A stretch of DNA of 7,449 nt from Gemmatimonadota bacterium (GTDB lineage: Bacteria > Gemmatimonadota > Gemmatimonadetes > Gemmatimonadales > GWC2-71-9). This document shows, piece by piece, positions 1-5,517 of this stretch. Below the pieces are notes generated by a model, which was given only the letters and a program-made list of their open reading frames with translations, was not told where the DNA came from and searched no databases. Made by a program: the position numbers and the translations under genes. The first letter of the stretch is position 1. The number at the start of each line of letters is the position of its first letter. The DNA is taken from assembly GCA_024640185.1 (NCBI GenBank), contig JAHEFN010000110.1:1-7449 (forward strand), given 5' to 3'.

Positions 1-263
1 CTGGAGGTGACCCCGCGGCCCCGACCTGGGCGCTCAGGACCTATGAACGAGGGATCGAGGCCGAGACGCTCTCCTGTGGCACCGGCACCGTGACCGCGGC
101 CTTGGCGGTCGCTGCCGCCGGAGAGGACGAGCTACCGCTCCGATTCAGGTCGTCGAGCGGAACAGTGCTTTCGGTCTCGGCGACCCTGCGGGAGGGCCGG
201 GCGACCGATATCTGGCTCTGCGGCCCTGGACGGCTCGTGGCGACGGGGGTCTGGCTGGAGTAA
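1..263 (+). CDS. dapF: Diaminopimelate epimerase, C-terminal part (5' end outside window)
   Basis: The frame reads from base 3 to a TAA at 261-263 and gives 86 residues of the C-terminal half of DapF. This enzyme interconverts LL- and meso-diaminopimelate in the cytoplasm, for lysine and peptidoglycan synthesis. Visible signatures are RTYERGIEAETLSCGTGTV (visible residues 12-30), which matches the family's R-x-YERG-x-E-x-ETLACGTG block. The cysteine at visible residue 25 (bases 75-77) is the expected second catalytic cysteine of the two-cysteine racemase mechanism. The C-terminal CGPGRLVATGVWLE resembles the family's GPA-x-x-V-(F/Y)-x-G ending. The first catalytic cysteine lies upstream of the window, so completeness cannot be judged. 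It ends 129 bases before the next gene, which has the same direction. A related racemase-like fold (PhzF type) is possible but fits the CGTG block less well. Confidence 0.9.
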   Translation, partial: GGDPAAPTWALRTYERGIEAETLSCGTGTVTAALAVAAAGEDELPLRFRSSSGTVLSVSATLREGRATDIWLCGPGRLVATGVWLE

Positions 264-392
264 GGGGCACCCGGTAGGGCCAGACGACCTCCCTTCGGCC
301 CTCCCCGCAATGACAACCCTCGGCGACTCCGGGGCGTCCCAAGAGGTGCATCGATCACGCTGATCGTCCCGCACTCGAGCCCCGGAGCGCCC

Positions 393-1817
393 ATGCGACC
401 GTCCCGCCACCACCTGACCCTCCTCCTCGGAGCTTTGCTGACCGGTGGCGGAAGTCACGCCCTCGCCGCCCAGTTGATCGAGATCCCCGATCCACCAGAG
501 ATGTCGTTCGCCGAACCTGCGAACCGACTCGAGGCCCGGCTCCAGGATCTCACCATGCTGGAGCCATTCCTCCACCTCGACCTCAGCTACAGCCCGGAGC
601 ATCGGGCCGAAGCCGGGCGGCTCCTGACCGAGCTGCGGGCAGGGGCAGGCGACCTCAGCGAACTGGCCTTCCTCATCGGGATGCATCGGGTGGTGATCCT
701 CGCCGACAACGGTCACAGCGAGGGGCGGACCGCGATCTTTCCGTACACCTTCGGCAGCCTGCCATTCCGCGGCTACTGGTTCAACGGTTCCTACCACATC
801 GTGCGAACCCCAGTGGCACACCGGGACCTGCTTGGGGCAGAGGTGACCCACTTCGACGGCCGGCCGCTCGAGGAGGTCGCCCGCGGCGCGAGCACCCTGG
901 TCCAGGGGACGATGGAGTTCTTCCGGAGCGTCAGCGGCGACCAGCTCCTGACGACCCCCGCGGTCTTGCACCACCTCGGCTTGATCCCGAGGCCGGATCG
1001 GGTGGCGGTGACCCTTCGGATGCGCGATGGCACCATCGAGACCAGACTGCTCGAGGCCTCACCACCGGGGAGGGAGGACAACCCATCCACGGCCGCGGGC
1101 CGATTGCTCTTTCCCGGGTTCCGCGATGGTGGCTTCGCGGCTTGGCTGCCCCTGGAAATCCCCAACGCGCCGCTCTACCTCCGGGGCGAGGATCCCCTCG
1201 CACGGCGGGTGAGCTTTCACCGATTGGGCCAGTCGAGAACGCCGTACCTCGAGTTCCGGGGGTCCAGTAGCACCGAGCAGCAGTCGATCCCGACCTATCT
1301 CGACAGCGTGGCGACCGTCCTCGGGACCGCCACCTTTCCAGCCATCGTGGTGGACATGCGCCTCAACCAGGGCGGGAACATGTTGAGCGCGGCCGGCTTC
1401 CTCCTGGGCCTGCCGGCACGATTGGCTCCAGGGGGAAAGATCTACGTTGCCATCAGCAACAGGACCTTCTCGGCCGGGATGAACATGGTGGCGATGCTCA
1501 AGCGGGCCGGCGGGGATCAGGTGGTCCTCATTGGCGAGCCGGTGGGCGATCGACTCCGCTACTGGTCCGAGGGGCGCCGATACGCTCTGCCGAACAGCGG
1601 TATGCGGGTCAGCTACAACCGGGGGCTCCACGACCTCGCCGCGGGGTGTGGAGGGGAGGATCACTGCTATCCATGGTGGGGAGAAAACATCGACCCCAAG
1701 GTCGGCGACCTCGATCCGGACATCTGGGTGATCACCGAGTTCGTCGAATATGCGGAGGGTCGCGACCCGATCTTGGAACGCCTGGAGACACTCACCGGGC
1801 TTGATCTCGGCCAGTAG
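393..1817 (+). CDS. Exported S41-family (C-terminal-processing-like) serine peptidase homologue
   Basis: This 474-residue protein starts at ATG 393, with GGAG at 384-387 five bases upstream. The N-terminus is a typical Sec signal peptide: a basic start (MRPSRHH), a hydrophobic core (LTLLLGALL) and a likely cleavage site around SHALAA-Q (residues 21-27). The mature protein is therefore probably periplasmic or secreted. A helical region follows, then ILADNGHSEG (102-111), resembling the DGHT motif that supplies the histidine in tricorn/CPAF-like S41 enzymes. Residues about 145-165 (LLGAEVTHFDGRPLEEV) look like the PDZ-like part. The S41 core is VVDMRLNQGGN (319-329) and NRTFSAG (356-362), with Ser360 as candidate nucleophile, then IGEPVGDRLRYW (380-391). 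The lysine found in CtpA-type enzymes (G-K-G after the GEP motif) is replaced by G-D-R, so a Ser-His type centre is more likely than Ser-Lys. The substrate is unknown. The role as a peptidase is inferred from the fold motifs; loss of activity is possible. Confidence 0.8.
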   Translation: MRPSRHHLTLLLGALLTGGGSHALAAQLIEIPDPPEMSFAEPANRLEARLQDLTMLEPFLHLDLSYSPEHRAEAGRLLTELRAGAGDLSELAFLIGMHRVVILADNGHSEGRTAIFPYTFGSLPFRGYWFNGSYHIVRTPVAHRDLLGAEVTHFDGRPLEEVARGASTLVQGTMEFFRSVSGDQLLTTPAVLHHLGLIPRPDRVAVTLRMRDGTIETRLLEASPPGREDNPSTAAGRLLFPGFRDGGFAAWLPLEIPNAPLYLRGEDPLARRVSFHRLGQSRTPYLEFRGSSSTEQQSIPTYLDSVATVLGTATFPAIVVDMRLNQGGNMLSAAGFLLGLPARLAPGGKIYVAISNRTFSAGMNMVAMLKRAGGDQVVLIGEPVGDRLRYWSEGRRYALPNSGMRVSYNRGLHDLAAGCGGEDHCYPWWGENIDPKVGDLDPDIWVITEFVEYAEGRDPILERLETLTGLDLGQ

Positions 1818-1842
1818 CCAAGGGGATCGGGCAGCCGCGGGA

Positions 1843-1868
1843 TGCCAGTCGCTGGGCAGCGGCTGGCA
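1843..1868 (+). terminator. Hairpin just after the S41-like gene, possible terminator
   Basis: TGCCAGTCGCTG (1843-1854) pairs with CAGCGGCTGGCA (1857-1868). This is a 12-bp stem with one G-T wobble, 26 bases after the stop codon of the S41-like gene. No T-tract follows on the plus strand (GAGGATGGGGG), so it is not a classical intrinsic terminator. A role in transcript-end protection or factor-assisted termination is inferred from position only. Confidence 0.4.
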
Positions 1869-1917
1869 GAGGATGGGGGAGAGTTATACAGGGTTTTCCC
1901 CACTTTTCCACCAATGT

Positions 1918-1945
1918 ACTTAACATAATACATCTTATACGTCAT
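1918..1945. other. dif: Candidate dif site (XerC/XerD recombination site)
   Basis: The 28 bases split into an 11-bp arm ACTTAACATAA (1918-1928), a 6-bp centre TACATC (1929-1934) and an 11-bp arm TTATACGTCAT (1935-1945). The E. coli dif site as I recall it, read in the same direction, has ATTTAACATAA, TATACA and TTATGCGCACC. The XerD-side arm matches at 10 of 11 positions, the XerC-side arm at 6 of 11, and the centre at 3 of 6 (19 of 28 overall). The inner ATAA/TTAT palindrome flanking a 6-bp spacer is the hallmark of Xer sites. XerC/XerD act here with FtsK to resolve chromosome dimers at division. The site lies in an AT-rich patch between convergent genes, as dif often does. An Xer-using plasmid or phage attachment site is the main alternative. 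Confidence 0.7.
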
Positions 1946-2024
1946 TACGCTATAGCCGACCAGGCAGCCTCTTTCGATCCGTGCCAACTCCTTGTTCGGC
2001 TGTGACTTGTGGCTTTAGTCAACA

Positions 2025-2053
2025 AGAATGCACATCGCTGCGAGGTGCATTCT
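2025..2053. repeat. Nearly perfect 29-bp inverted repeat
   Basis: AGAATGCAC (2025-2033) is the exact reverse complement of GTGCATTCT (2045-2053). The interior continues as TCGC (2035-2038) against GCGA (2040-2043) around T2039, leaving only the A2034/G2044 mismatch. It sits about 80 bases right of the dif-like site. Read leftward it is followed by TTGTTGAC, a weak T-rich run, so a backup terminator is possible. A protein-binding operator or a structured RNA element is also possible. The sequence does not decide between these. Confidence 0.6.
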
Positions 2054-2190
2054 GGTGCCTTCCCATCGCGGATTGGGTGACCGTTCACGCATAGCTGGAT
2101 CGACAGGCGTCTCGCGGCAGTTGCCCTCCCCCAGACGACGACCACCCCCTTCGACCTCCGGTGCCGTGCCTGGGCTCATCCTCGAGCGGA

Positions 2191-2227
2191 ACGACAAAGA
2201 GCCCGGCACCGGGAAGGCGTCGGGCTC
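2191..2227 (-). terminator. Intrinsic terminator of the leftward hyp/TPR transcription unit
   Basis: Read leftward, GAGCCCG (2227-2221) pairs with CGGGCTC (2205-2199). The stem is extended inward by further pairs (GCACC against GGCGT, with one mismatch and one wobble) around the loop TTCCC. The RNA then runs into TTTGTCGTT (from 2198 down), a U-rich though interrupted tract. It lies 53 bases beyond the stop codon of the TPR gene, the expected place for the end of the leftward transcript. Confidence 0.65.
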
Positions 2228-2279
2228 GGGGGCGGCCATCAGGGTGCTCCCTGGTGGCCGCCGTCGTGGGGCGGCAGCG

Positions 2280-2948
2280 TCAGCGGATCGTTGGGGGGAC
2301 CAACTCGCCCAACCGGACCTCCGCTTCGCTCCGGGCTGCGGTCTCGCCGAACCGGTCGACGACCTCCTGGTAGATCGCAATCGCCTCGTCGCGACTACCG
2401 GCCAGGAGCGCTGCGCGGCCGGCATCAAGCAGCAGCGTCGCCTTGAGGAAATCGACCGTGGCCGCATCCGAGGCCTTCCGGTAGGCCTCCTTGGCCTCGG
2501 GATACCGCTTGGTGTTCTCGTAGGCGGTGCCCAGGAGGCCATTGCCCGGCACCAGGAACTCCGAAGGCGGTCCCTGGCTCAGGAAATCCTCGAGGGTGGA
2601 GACCGCCAGCTCTGCCTGCCCGGCGATCAGCCGTGACTGGGCCATGCCGAGGACGGCGTCGTACCCGGCGGCCGTCCCTGAATAGGTCGTGGCGATCTGC
2701 TGGAACTGTTGGACGGCTTCGCCAACGTTGCCGGACTCCGCCACCCCACGAGCCTGCTCCAGGGCGTCGGCCGCGAAGGCTTCCTTGCGCGCTGCTGCCG
2801 TCATCATGAACCAGACGGCCAGGGCGACGACCGCGATCGCGGCGAGGAGATAGCCACCGATCTTGATCCGCTGGGGGGTCAGGAACGGCGTTCCCTCTTC
2901 GGAGGGAGTGGCGGCGGTCGGGGTCGGTGCGCTCACGGTGGTTGCCAT
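2280..2948 (-). CDS. Membrane-anchored tetratricopeptide-repeat protein
   Basis: This 222-residue protein has a short Thr/Pro-rich cytoplasmic N-terminus (about 1-27), one transmembrane segment (about 31-50, GGYLLAAIAVVALAVWFMM) and a soluble helical region to the end. The helical region holds about four TPR-like pairs: roughly 58-92 (AADALEQARGVAESGNVGEAVQQF start), 93-127, 132-165 (LGTAYENTKRYPEAKEAYRKA) and 170-205 (ALLAGSRDEAIAIYQEVVDRF). The layout, with a short N-terminus, one membrane helix and an extracytoplasmic TPR domain of about 200 residues, resembles YfgM-type SecYEG-associated proteins. TPR proteins have no enzymatic motif and usually act as protein-binding scaffolds. It follows hypE in the same direction after a 97-base gap with hairpins, so co-transcription is uncertain. 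The ribosome binding site is weak (CAGG about six bases upstream). No family symbol is assigned. Confidence 0.8.
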   Translation of the reverse strand: MATTVSAPTPTAATPSEEGTPFLTPQRIKIGGYLLAAIAVVALAVWFMMTAAARKEAFAADALEQARGVAESGNVGEAVQQFQQIATTYSGTAAGYDAVLGMAQSRLIAGQAELAVSTLEDFLSQGPPSEFLVPGNGLLGTAYENTKRYPEAKEAYRKASDAATVDFLKATLLLDAGRAALLAGSRDEAIAIYQEVVDRFGETAARSEAEVRLGELVPPTIR

Positions 2949-3016
2949 GCTGCCTGAGGATGAGGGTCAGCGGCCAAAACGGCCGGTTGGTCAGAGTCCA
3001 GCCGGCAAAGATGGCC

Positions 3017-3039
3017 AACTGGCCGCCCCAACGCCAGTT
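3017..3039 (-). terminator. Hairpin after hypE, possible weak terminator or processing site
   Basis: Read leftward, AACTGGC (3039-3033) pairs perfectly with GCCAGTT (3023-3017) around a 9-base loop. It begins 11 bases after the hypE stop. What follows (GGCCATCTTTGCC) has only a short T run, so complete termination is unlikely. It may partly separate expression of the TPR gene from the hyp genes. A smaller hairpin (CGGCC 2971-2975 with GGCCG 2981-2985, loop AAAAC on the plus strand) lies nearer the TPR start. Confidence 0.3.
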
Positions 3040-3049
3040 CTGACCGCCC

Positions 3050-4114
3050 TCAGCAGATTCTGGGCAGCTGGTCACCCGGCAACATGTTGACCACCCTGGT
3101 CCCCCCGATCCCGGTCCGCATCGTGACCATTCCGGGGTGCGCGCCGCAGATCCGTCCGATCCGGGTCGCCCCGACACCGAGGGGGTGGGCTCGCAGCGCG
3201 GCGATGGCCTGATCGGCCACCCCCTCCGGGACGATGACGATCACCACGCCTTCGTTGGCGACGTAGAGGGGATCGAGGCCCAGCATTTCGCAGGCGGCGG
3301 CCACAGGCCCGGGGATCGGCAAGGCCTGCTCGTCGAGCTCGATCCCCACCCCTGCCGTCTCGGCAATCTCATTGAGGGCACTCGCCACGCCACCCCGGGT
3401 AGGATCGCGGAGGACGTGGACCCGCTCGCCAAGCGCCGCCCGCAGTCGCTCCACCAGGGGGGAGACGCACGCCGAGTCGCTCTCGATCTCGGCCTCGAAG
3501 GCCAGGCCCTCGCGCACCGCCATGATCGCCATGCCGTGAGACGCCAACGGTCCGGTGACGAGGATGGCGTCACCCACTGTGGCGCGGTGGGGCGCCGGGC
3601 GGAACGATCGCTCAAGGGTGCCGATGGCGGTCGTGTTGATGTAGAGGCCGTCCGCCTTGCCGCGTTCAACCACCTTGGTGTCCCCCGTCACGATGGTCAC
3701 CCCCGCCTCCGCCGCCGCAGCGGCCATCGCCACCACGATCCGGTCGAGCACCGCGAACGGCAGCCCCTCCTCGATTATGAACCCTGCCGTGAGATACCGC
3801 GGCACCGCCCCCATCATCGCCACGTCGTTCAGGGAGCCATGCACCGCGAGTGCCCCGATGTTGCCCCCCGGGAATTCCAACGGGGTCACCACGAAGCTGT
3901 CGGTGGAGATCGCCACCTCCCCTGCCCCGAGCGCGAGCACCGCGGCGTCGCCGAGTTGGTCGAGGACCGGATTGCTGAAGTGTGGCAGGAAGTGATCGCC
4001 CAGCAGTTCGGCGCTCAGCTTGCCCCCTGAGCCGTGCCCGAGCTGGACCCGTTCGATGGCGGCATGCGGGAGCGGACAGCTCAGCCCCTGCGGCAGCGAG
4101 ATGGTGCCGGTCAT
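3050..4114 (-). CDS. hypE: Hydrogenase maturation carbamoyl dehydratase HypE
   Basis: HypE dehydrates, with ATP, the carbamoyl group placed on its C-terminal cysteine by HypF. The resulting thiocyanate supplies the CN ligands of the [NiFe]-hydrogenase iron. The protein is 354 residues, close to the usual 330-360. It shows the PurM/AIR-synthase-like layout: N-terminal LGHGSGGKLSAELL (25-38), DAAVL (56-60), ISTDSFVVTPLEFPGGNIG (69-87), GSLNDVAMMGAVP (93-105), VTGDTKVVERGKADG (142-156), DPTRGGVASALNEIA (237-251) and NEGV (287-290). It ends in PRIC, so the essential terminal cysteine (Cys354) is present and no extra tail blocks it. The ATG starts directly after the hypD stop with no intervening base (TGA-ATG), and a GGAGGG lies 4 bases upstream inside hypD, so the two are translationally coupled. 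The N-terminus carries about 20 residues before the conserved core. Confidence 0.97.
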   Translation of the reverse strand: MTGTISLPQGLSCPLPHAAIERVQLGHGSGGKLSAELLGDHFLPHFSNPVLDQLGDAAVLALGAGEVAISTDSFVVTPLEFPGGNIGALAVHGSLNDVAMMGAVPRYLTAGFIIEEGLPFAVLDRIVVAMAAAAAEAGVTIVTGDTKVVERGKADGLYINTTAIGTLERSFRPAPHRATVGDAILVTGPLASHGMAIMAVREGLAFEAEIESDSACVSPLVERLRAALGERVHVLRDPTRGGVASALNEIAETAGVGIELDEQALPIPGPVAAACEMLGLDPLYVANEGVVIVIVPEGVADQAIAALRAHPLGVGATRIGRICGAHPGMVTMRTGIGGTRVVNMLPGDQLPRIC

Positions 4115-5224
4115 TCAGCCCTCCACGGTGGCGGCCTGCCGGTGGCGCCCGTAGTTGAAGTACGCCGCGCATGCGCCCTCGGAGGAGACCATCGGTGCGC
4201 CCAGCGGTGACATCGGGGTACACCGGGTTCCGAAGGCACCGCACTGATGCGGCTTGATCTGACCCTTGAGGACGGCCCCGGCTCGGCACTCACTCGGTTC
4301 GTTGACCTGCAGGTGGCCGAGCGAGAACCGCCGCTCGGCATCGTACGCGGCGAACGCCGGCCGAAGCCCCAGCCCGCTCAGCGGAATCTCGCCGATCCCC
4401 CGCCATTTCCGGTCCACCAGTTCGAACACCTCATCCACCAACTCCCGCGCCGGGAGAGTCCCCTCACGACGCACCGAGCGCACATACTGGTTCTCCACCT
4501 CAGCGCGTCCCTCCTCGAGTTGCGCCACCGCCATGGCGATCCCCTCGAGGAGGTCGAGGGGTTCGAAGCCCGTGACCACGATCGGCACCCGATAGGTGGC
4601 GGCAATCGGGAGGTACTCCTCCCACCCCATCACCGCGCAGACATGTCCGGCGGCGAGGAAGCCCTGTACCCGGCACTCGGGATCACTGAGCAACGCCGTC
4701 ATCGCCGGCGGCACGGTGACGTGCGACACCAGGACGCTGAAATTCGTGACCCCGAGTTGCCGGGCGCGCCAGACCGCCATTGCATTCGCCGGGGCGGTGG
4801 TCTCGAATCCGACGGCGAAGAAGACCACCTCGCGATCGGGGTGCGCGATGGCGAGTTCCAGGGCATCGAGCGGGGAGTAGACGATCCGCACGTTGCCGCC
4901 TCGGGCGCGGACCGCCAGCAGGTCGCACTCACTGCCGGGCACCCGGAGCATGTCGCCAAAGGAGGTGAAGATCACCTCGGGCCGACTGGCGATCGCCAGG
5001 GCCTTGTCGATCTGTTCCAACGGCGTCACGCAGACCGGGCAACCCGGGCCGTGGATCATCTCCACCGCGTCACCGAGGAGCTCGTCCAGGCCCTGTTTGA
5101 CCAGGGTGTGGGTCTGCCCACCGCAGACCTCCATCAATGCCCAGCGCCGCGTGGCCATGCGCTGGATCCGGCCCACGAGGGCCCGGGCGATCTCGGGGTC
5201 ACGGTACTCTTCGAGGTACTTCAT
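4115..5224 (-). CDS. hypD: Hydrogenase maturation scaffold protein HypD
   Basis: HypD carries a [4Fe-4S] cluster and, with HypC, is the scaffold on which Fe(CN)2CO is assembled. From the chosen ATG it is 369 residues, the usual length. Signatures are MEVCGGQTHT (31-40, Cys34), HGPGCPVCVTP (58-68, Cys62 and Cys65), GFETTAPA (139-146) and GHVCAVMG (193-200). The C-terminal cluster cysteines are Cys313, Cys328, Cys335 and Cys352, spaced C-x14-C-x6-C-x16-C as in the family. The start MKYLEEYRDP is preferred over an in-frame ATG 18 codons upstream because it matches the family N-terminus, overlaps the hypC stop as ATGA, and has GAGGAA at 5233-5238 eight bases upstream. All active-site cysteines are intact. 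Confidence 0.97.
   Translation of the reverse strand: MKYLEEYRDPEIARALVGRIQRMATRRWALMEVCGGQTHTLVKQGLDELLGDAVEMIHGPGCPVCVTPLEQIDKALAIASRPEVIFTSFGDMLRVPGSECDLLAVRARGGNVRIVYSPLDALELAIAHPDREVVFFAVGFETTAPANAMAVWRARQLGVTNFSVLVSHVTVPPAMTALLSDPECRVQGFLAAGHVCAVMGWEEYLPIAATYRVPIVVTGFEPLDLLEGIAMAVAQLEEGRAEVENQYVRSVRREGTLPARELVDEVFELVDRKWRGIGEIPLSGLGLRPAFAAYDAERRFSLGHLQVNEPSECRAGAVLKGQIKPHQCGAFGTRCTPMSPLGAPMVSSEGACAAYFNYGRHRQAATVEG
4119..4124 (-). promoter_or_regulatory. Ribosome binding site of hypE
   Basis: GGAGGG on the minus strand lies 4 bases before the hypE ATG and inside the last codons of hypD, consistent with coupled translation. Confidence 0.55.
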
Positions 5225-5517
5225 CTGCCCGGTTCCTCGAGACCGGCGAGCGAGTCCTCCGCGGTCTCCCGCATCCACTCCAACTCGTCGAGTTGACTCA
5301 TCGCCTGGAGCACCTCGAAGGTCTTTCGCGCCTCTGCCTCGTCCACCAGCGAGATGGCAAACCCGACGTGGACGATGGCGTAGTCACCCACCTTTGCCTC
5401 CTCGGCGACGTAGGCGAGGCAGACCTCGCGCCGGACACCACCGAAGTCGACCGTGCCCACCGGCAGGCCACGGTCCTCACGGATCTCGATGATCCGGCCA
5501 GGAATGCCGAGACACAT
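5221..5517 (-). CDS. hypC: Hydrogenase maturation chaperone HypC (HybG/HupF family)
   Basis: This 98-residue small chaperone begins MCLGIPGRI. Cys2, exposed after removal of the initiator Met, binds the iron of the Fe(CN)2CO unit and contacts HypD and the hydrogenase large-subunit precursor. The second signature, VGDYAIVHVGFAISLVDEAEA (residues 43-63, His50), is also intact, and a second cysteine sits at VCLAYV (Cys33). It is slightly longer than typical members (75-90 residues) because of an acidic helical tail after residue 75. The start shares one base with the hypF stop (TGATG) and is preceded by GAGGAG 7 bases upstream. Its stop overlaps the hypD start (ATGA). With hypF, hypD and hypE it forms one assembly line in the cytoplasm. 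Confidence 0.96.
   Translation of the reverse strand: MCLGIPGRIIEIREDRGLPVGTVDFGGVRREVCLAYVAEEAKVGDYAIVHVGFAISLVDEAEARKTFEVLQAMSQLDELEWMRETAEDSLAGLEEPGR
5233..5238 (-). promoter_or_regulatory. Ribosome binding site that fixes the hypD start
   Basis: GAGGAA on the minus strand lies 8 bases before the ATG at 5224-5222 and within the end of hypC. It supports the shorter HypD start over the upstream in-frame ATG. Confidence 0.6.

Larger units (their letters stand above)
1818..2279. other. Convergent intergenic region (462 bases)
   Basis: This non-coding stretch lies between the rightward S41-like gene and the leftward TPR gene. In order it holds a hairpin (1843-1868), a patch clearly richer in A+T than the rest of the window (about 1880-1955), the 28-bp dif-like site (1918-1945), a 29-bp inverted repeat (2025-2053) and a leftward intrinsic terminator (2191-2227). 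Open frames crossing it have no recognisable protein character and span the inverted repeat and terminator structures, so I call no gene here. The stretch 2054-2190 shows nothing specific apart from one GGGGAGGG octamer on the minus strand at 2124-2131. Confidence 0.75.

Noticed and set aside
276..302. Inverted repeat AGGGCC (276-281) / GGCCCT (297-302) after dapF as a terminator
   Set aside because: Only 6 bp with a 15-base loop and no T-tract; expected by chance in GC-rich DNA.
132..974. A 280-codon minus-strand open frame opposite dapF and the S41-like gene
   Set aside because: It spans two well-supported plus-strand genes and has no recognisable domain.
1915..1956. The AT-rich patch read as a promoter (TATAAT-like hexamers on both strands)
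   Set aside because: No gene starts downstream on either strand: both neighbours end here. No -35/-10 pair has proper spacing. The dif-like architecture explains the patch better.
1954..2001. AGCCGA (1954-1959) / TCGGCT (1996-2001) inverted pair right of the dif-like site
   Set aside because: Short arms with a 36-base spacer; no further support for a structure or an element boundary.
1818..2279. Integrated mobile element using the dif-like site
   Set aside because: No second dif-like copy, integrase, transposase or phage gene is seen in the window, and the flanking genes are housekeeping or hydrogenase-maturation genes. An element ending exactly here and lying outside the window cannot be excluded.
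2028..2636. A 202-codon plus-strand open frame from the intergenic region into the TPR gene
   Set aside because: It begins inside the 29-bp inverted repeat, crosses the leftward terminator and then runs antisense to the TPR gene. No protein-like pattern.
2425..3177. A minus-strand frame crossing the hypE-TPR gap with a hydrophobic stretch (AIFAGWTLTNRPFWPLTLIL)
   Set aside because: It overlaps hypE and the TPR gene in a different frame. The hydrophobic part is confined to the gap, has no clear start with a ribosome binding site, and is best explained by chance.
3137..4030. A 297-codon open frame on the plus strand opposite hypE
   Set aside because: Composition typical of an antisense shadow (very high His/Arg/Asp), no signature motifs, and it covers a well-supported HypE.
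5225..5278. An earlier in-frame ATG that would add 18 residues to HypD
   Set aside because: The added residues (Gly/Arg-rich) do not match the HypD family. The later ATG has a good ribosome binding site and the ATGA overlap with hypC.
4247..5296. A 349-codon open frame on the plus strand opposite hypD
   Set aside because: It is antisense to a gene with all HypD motifs. The translation is rich in Arg, His, Asp and Gly with no domain pattern, as expected of a GC-rich shadow frame.
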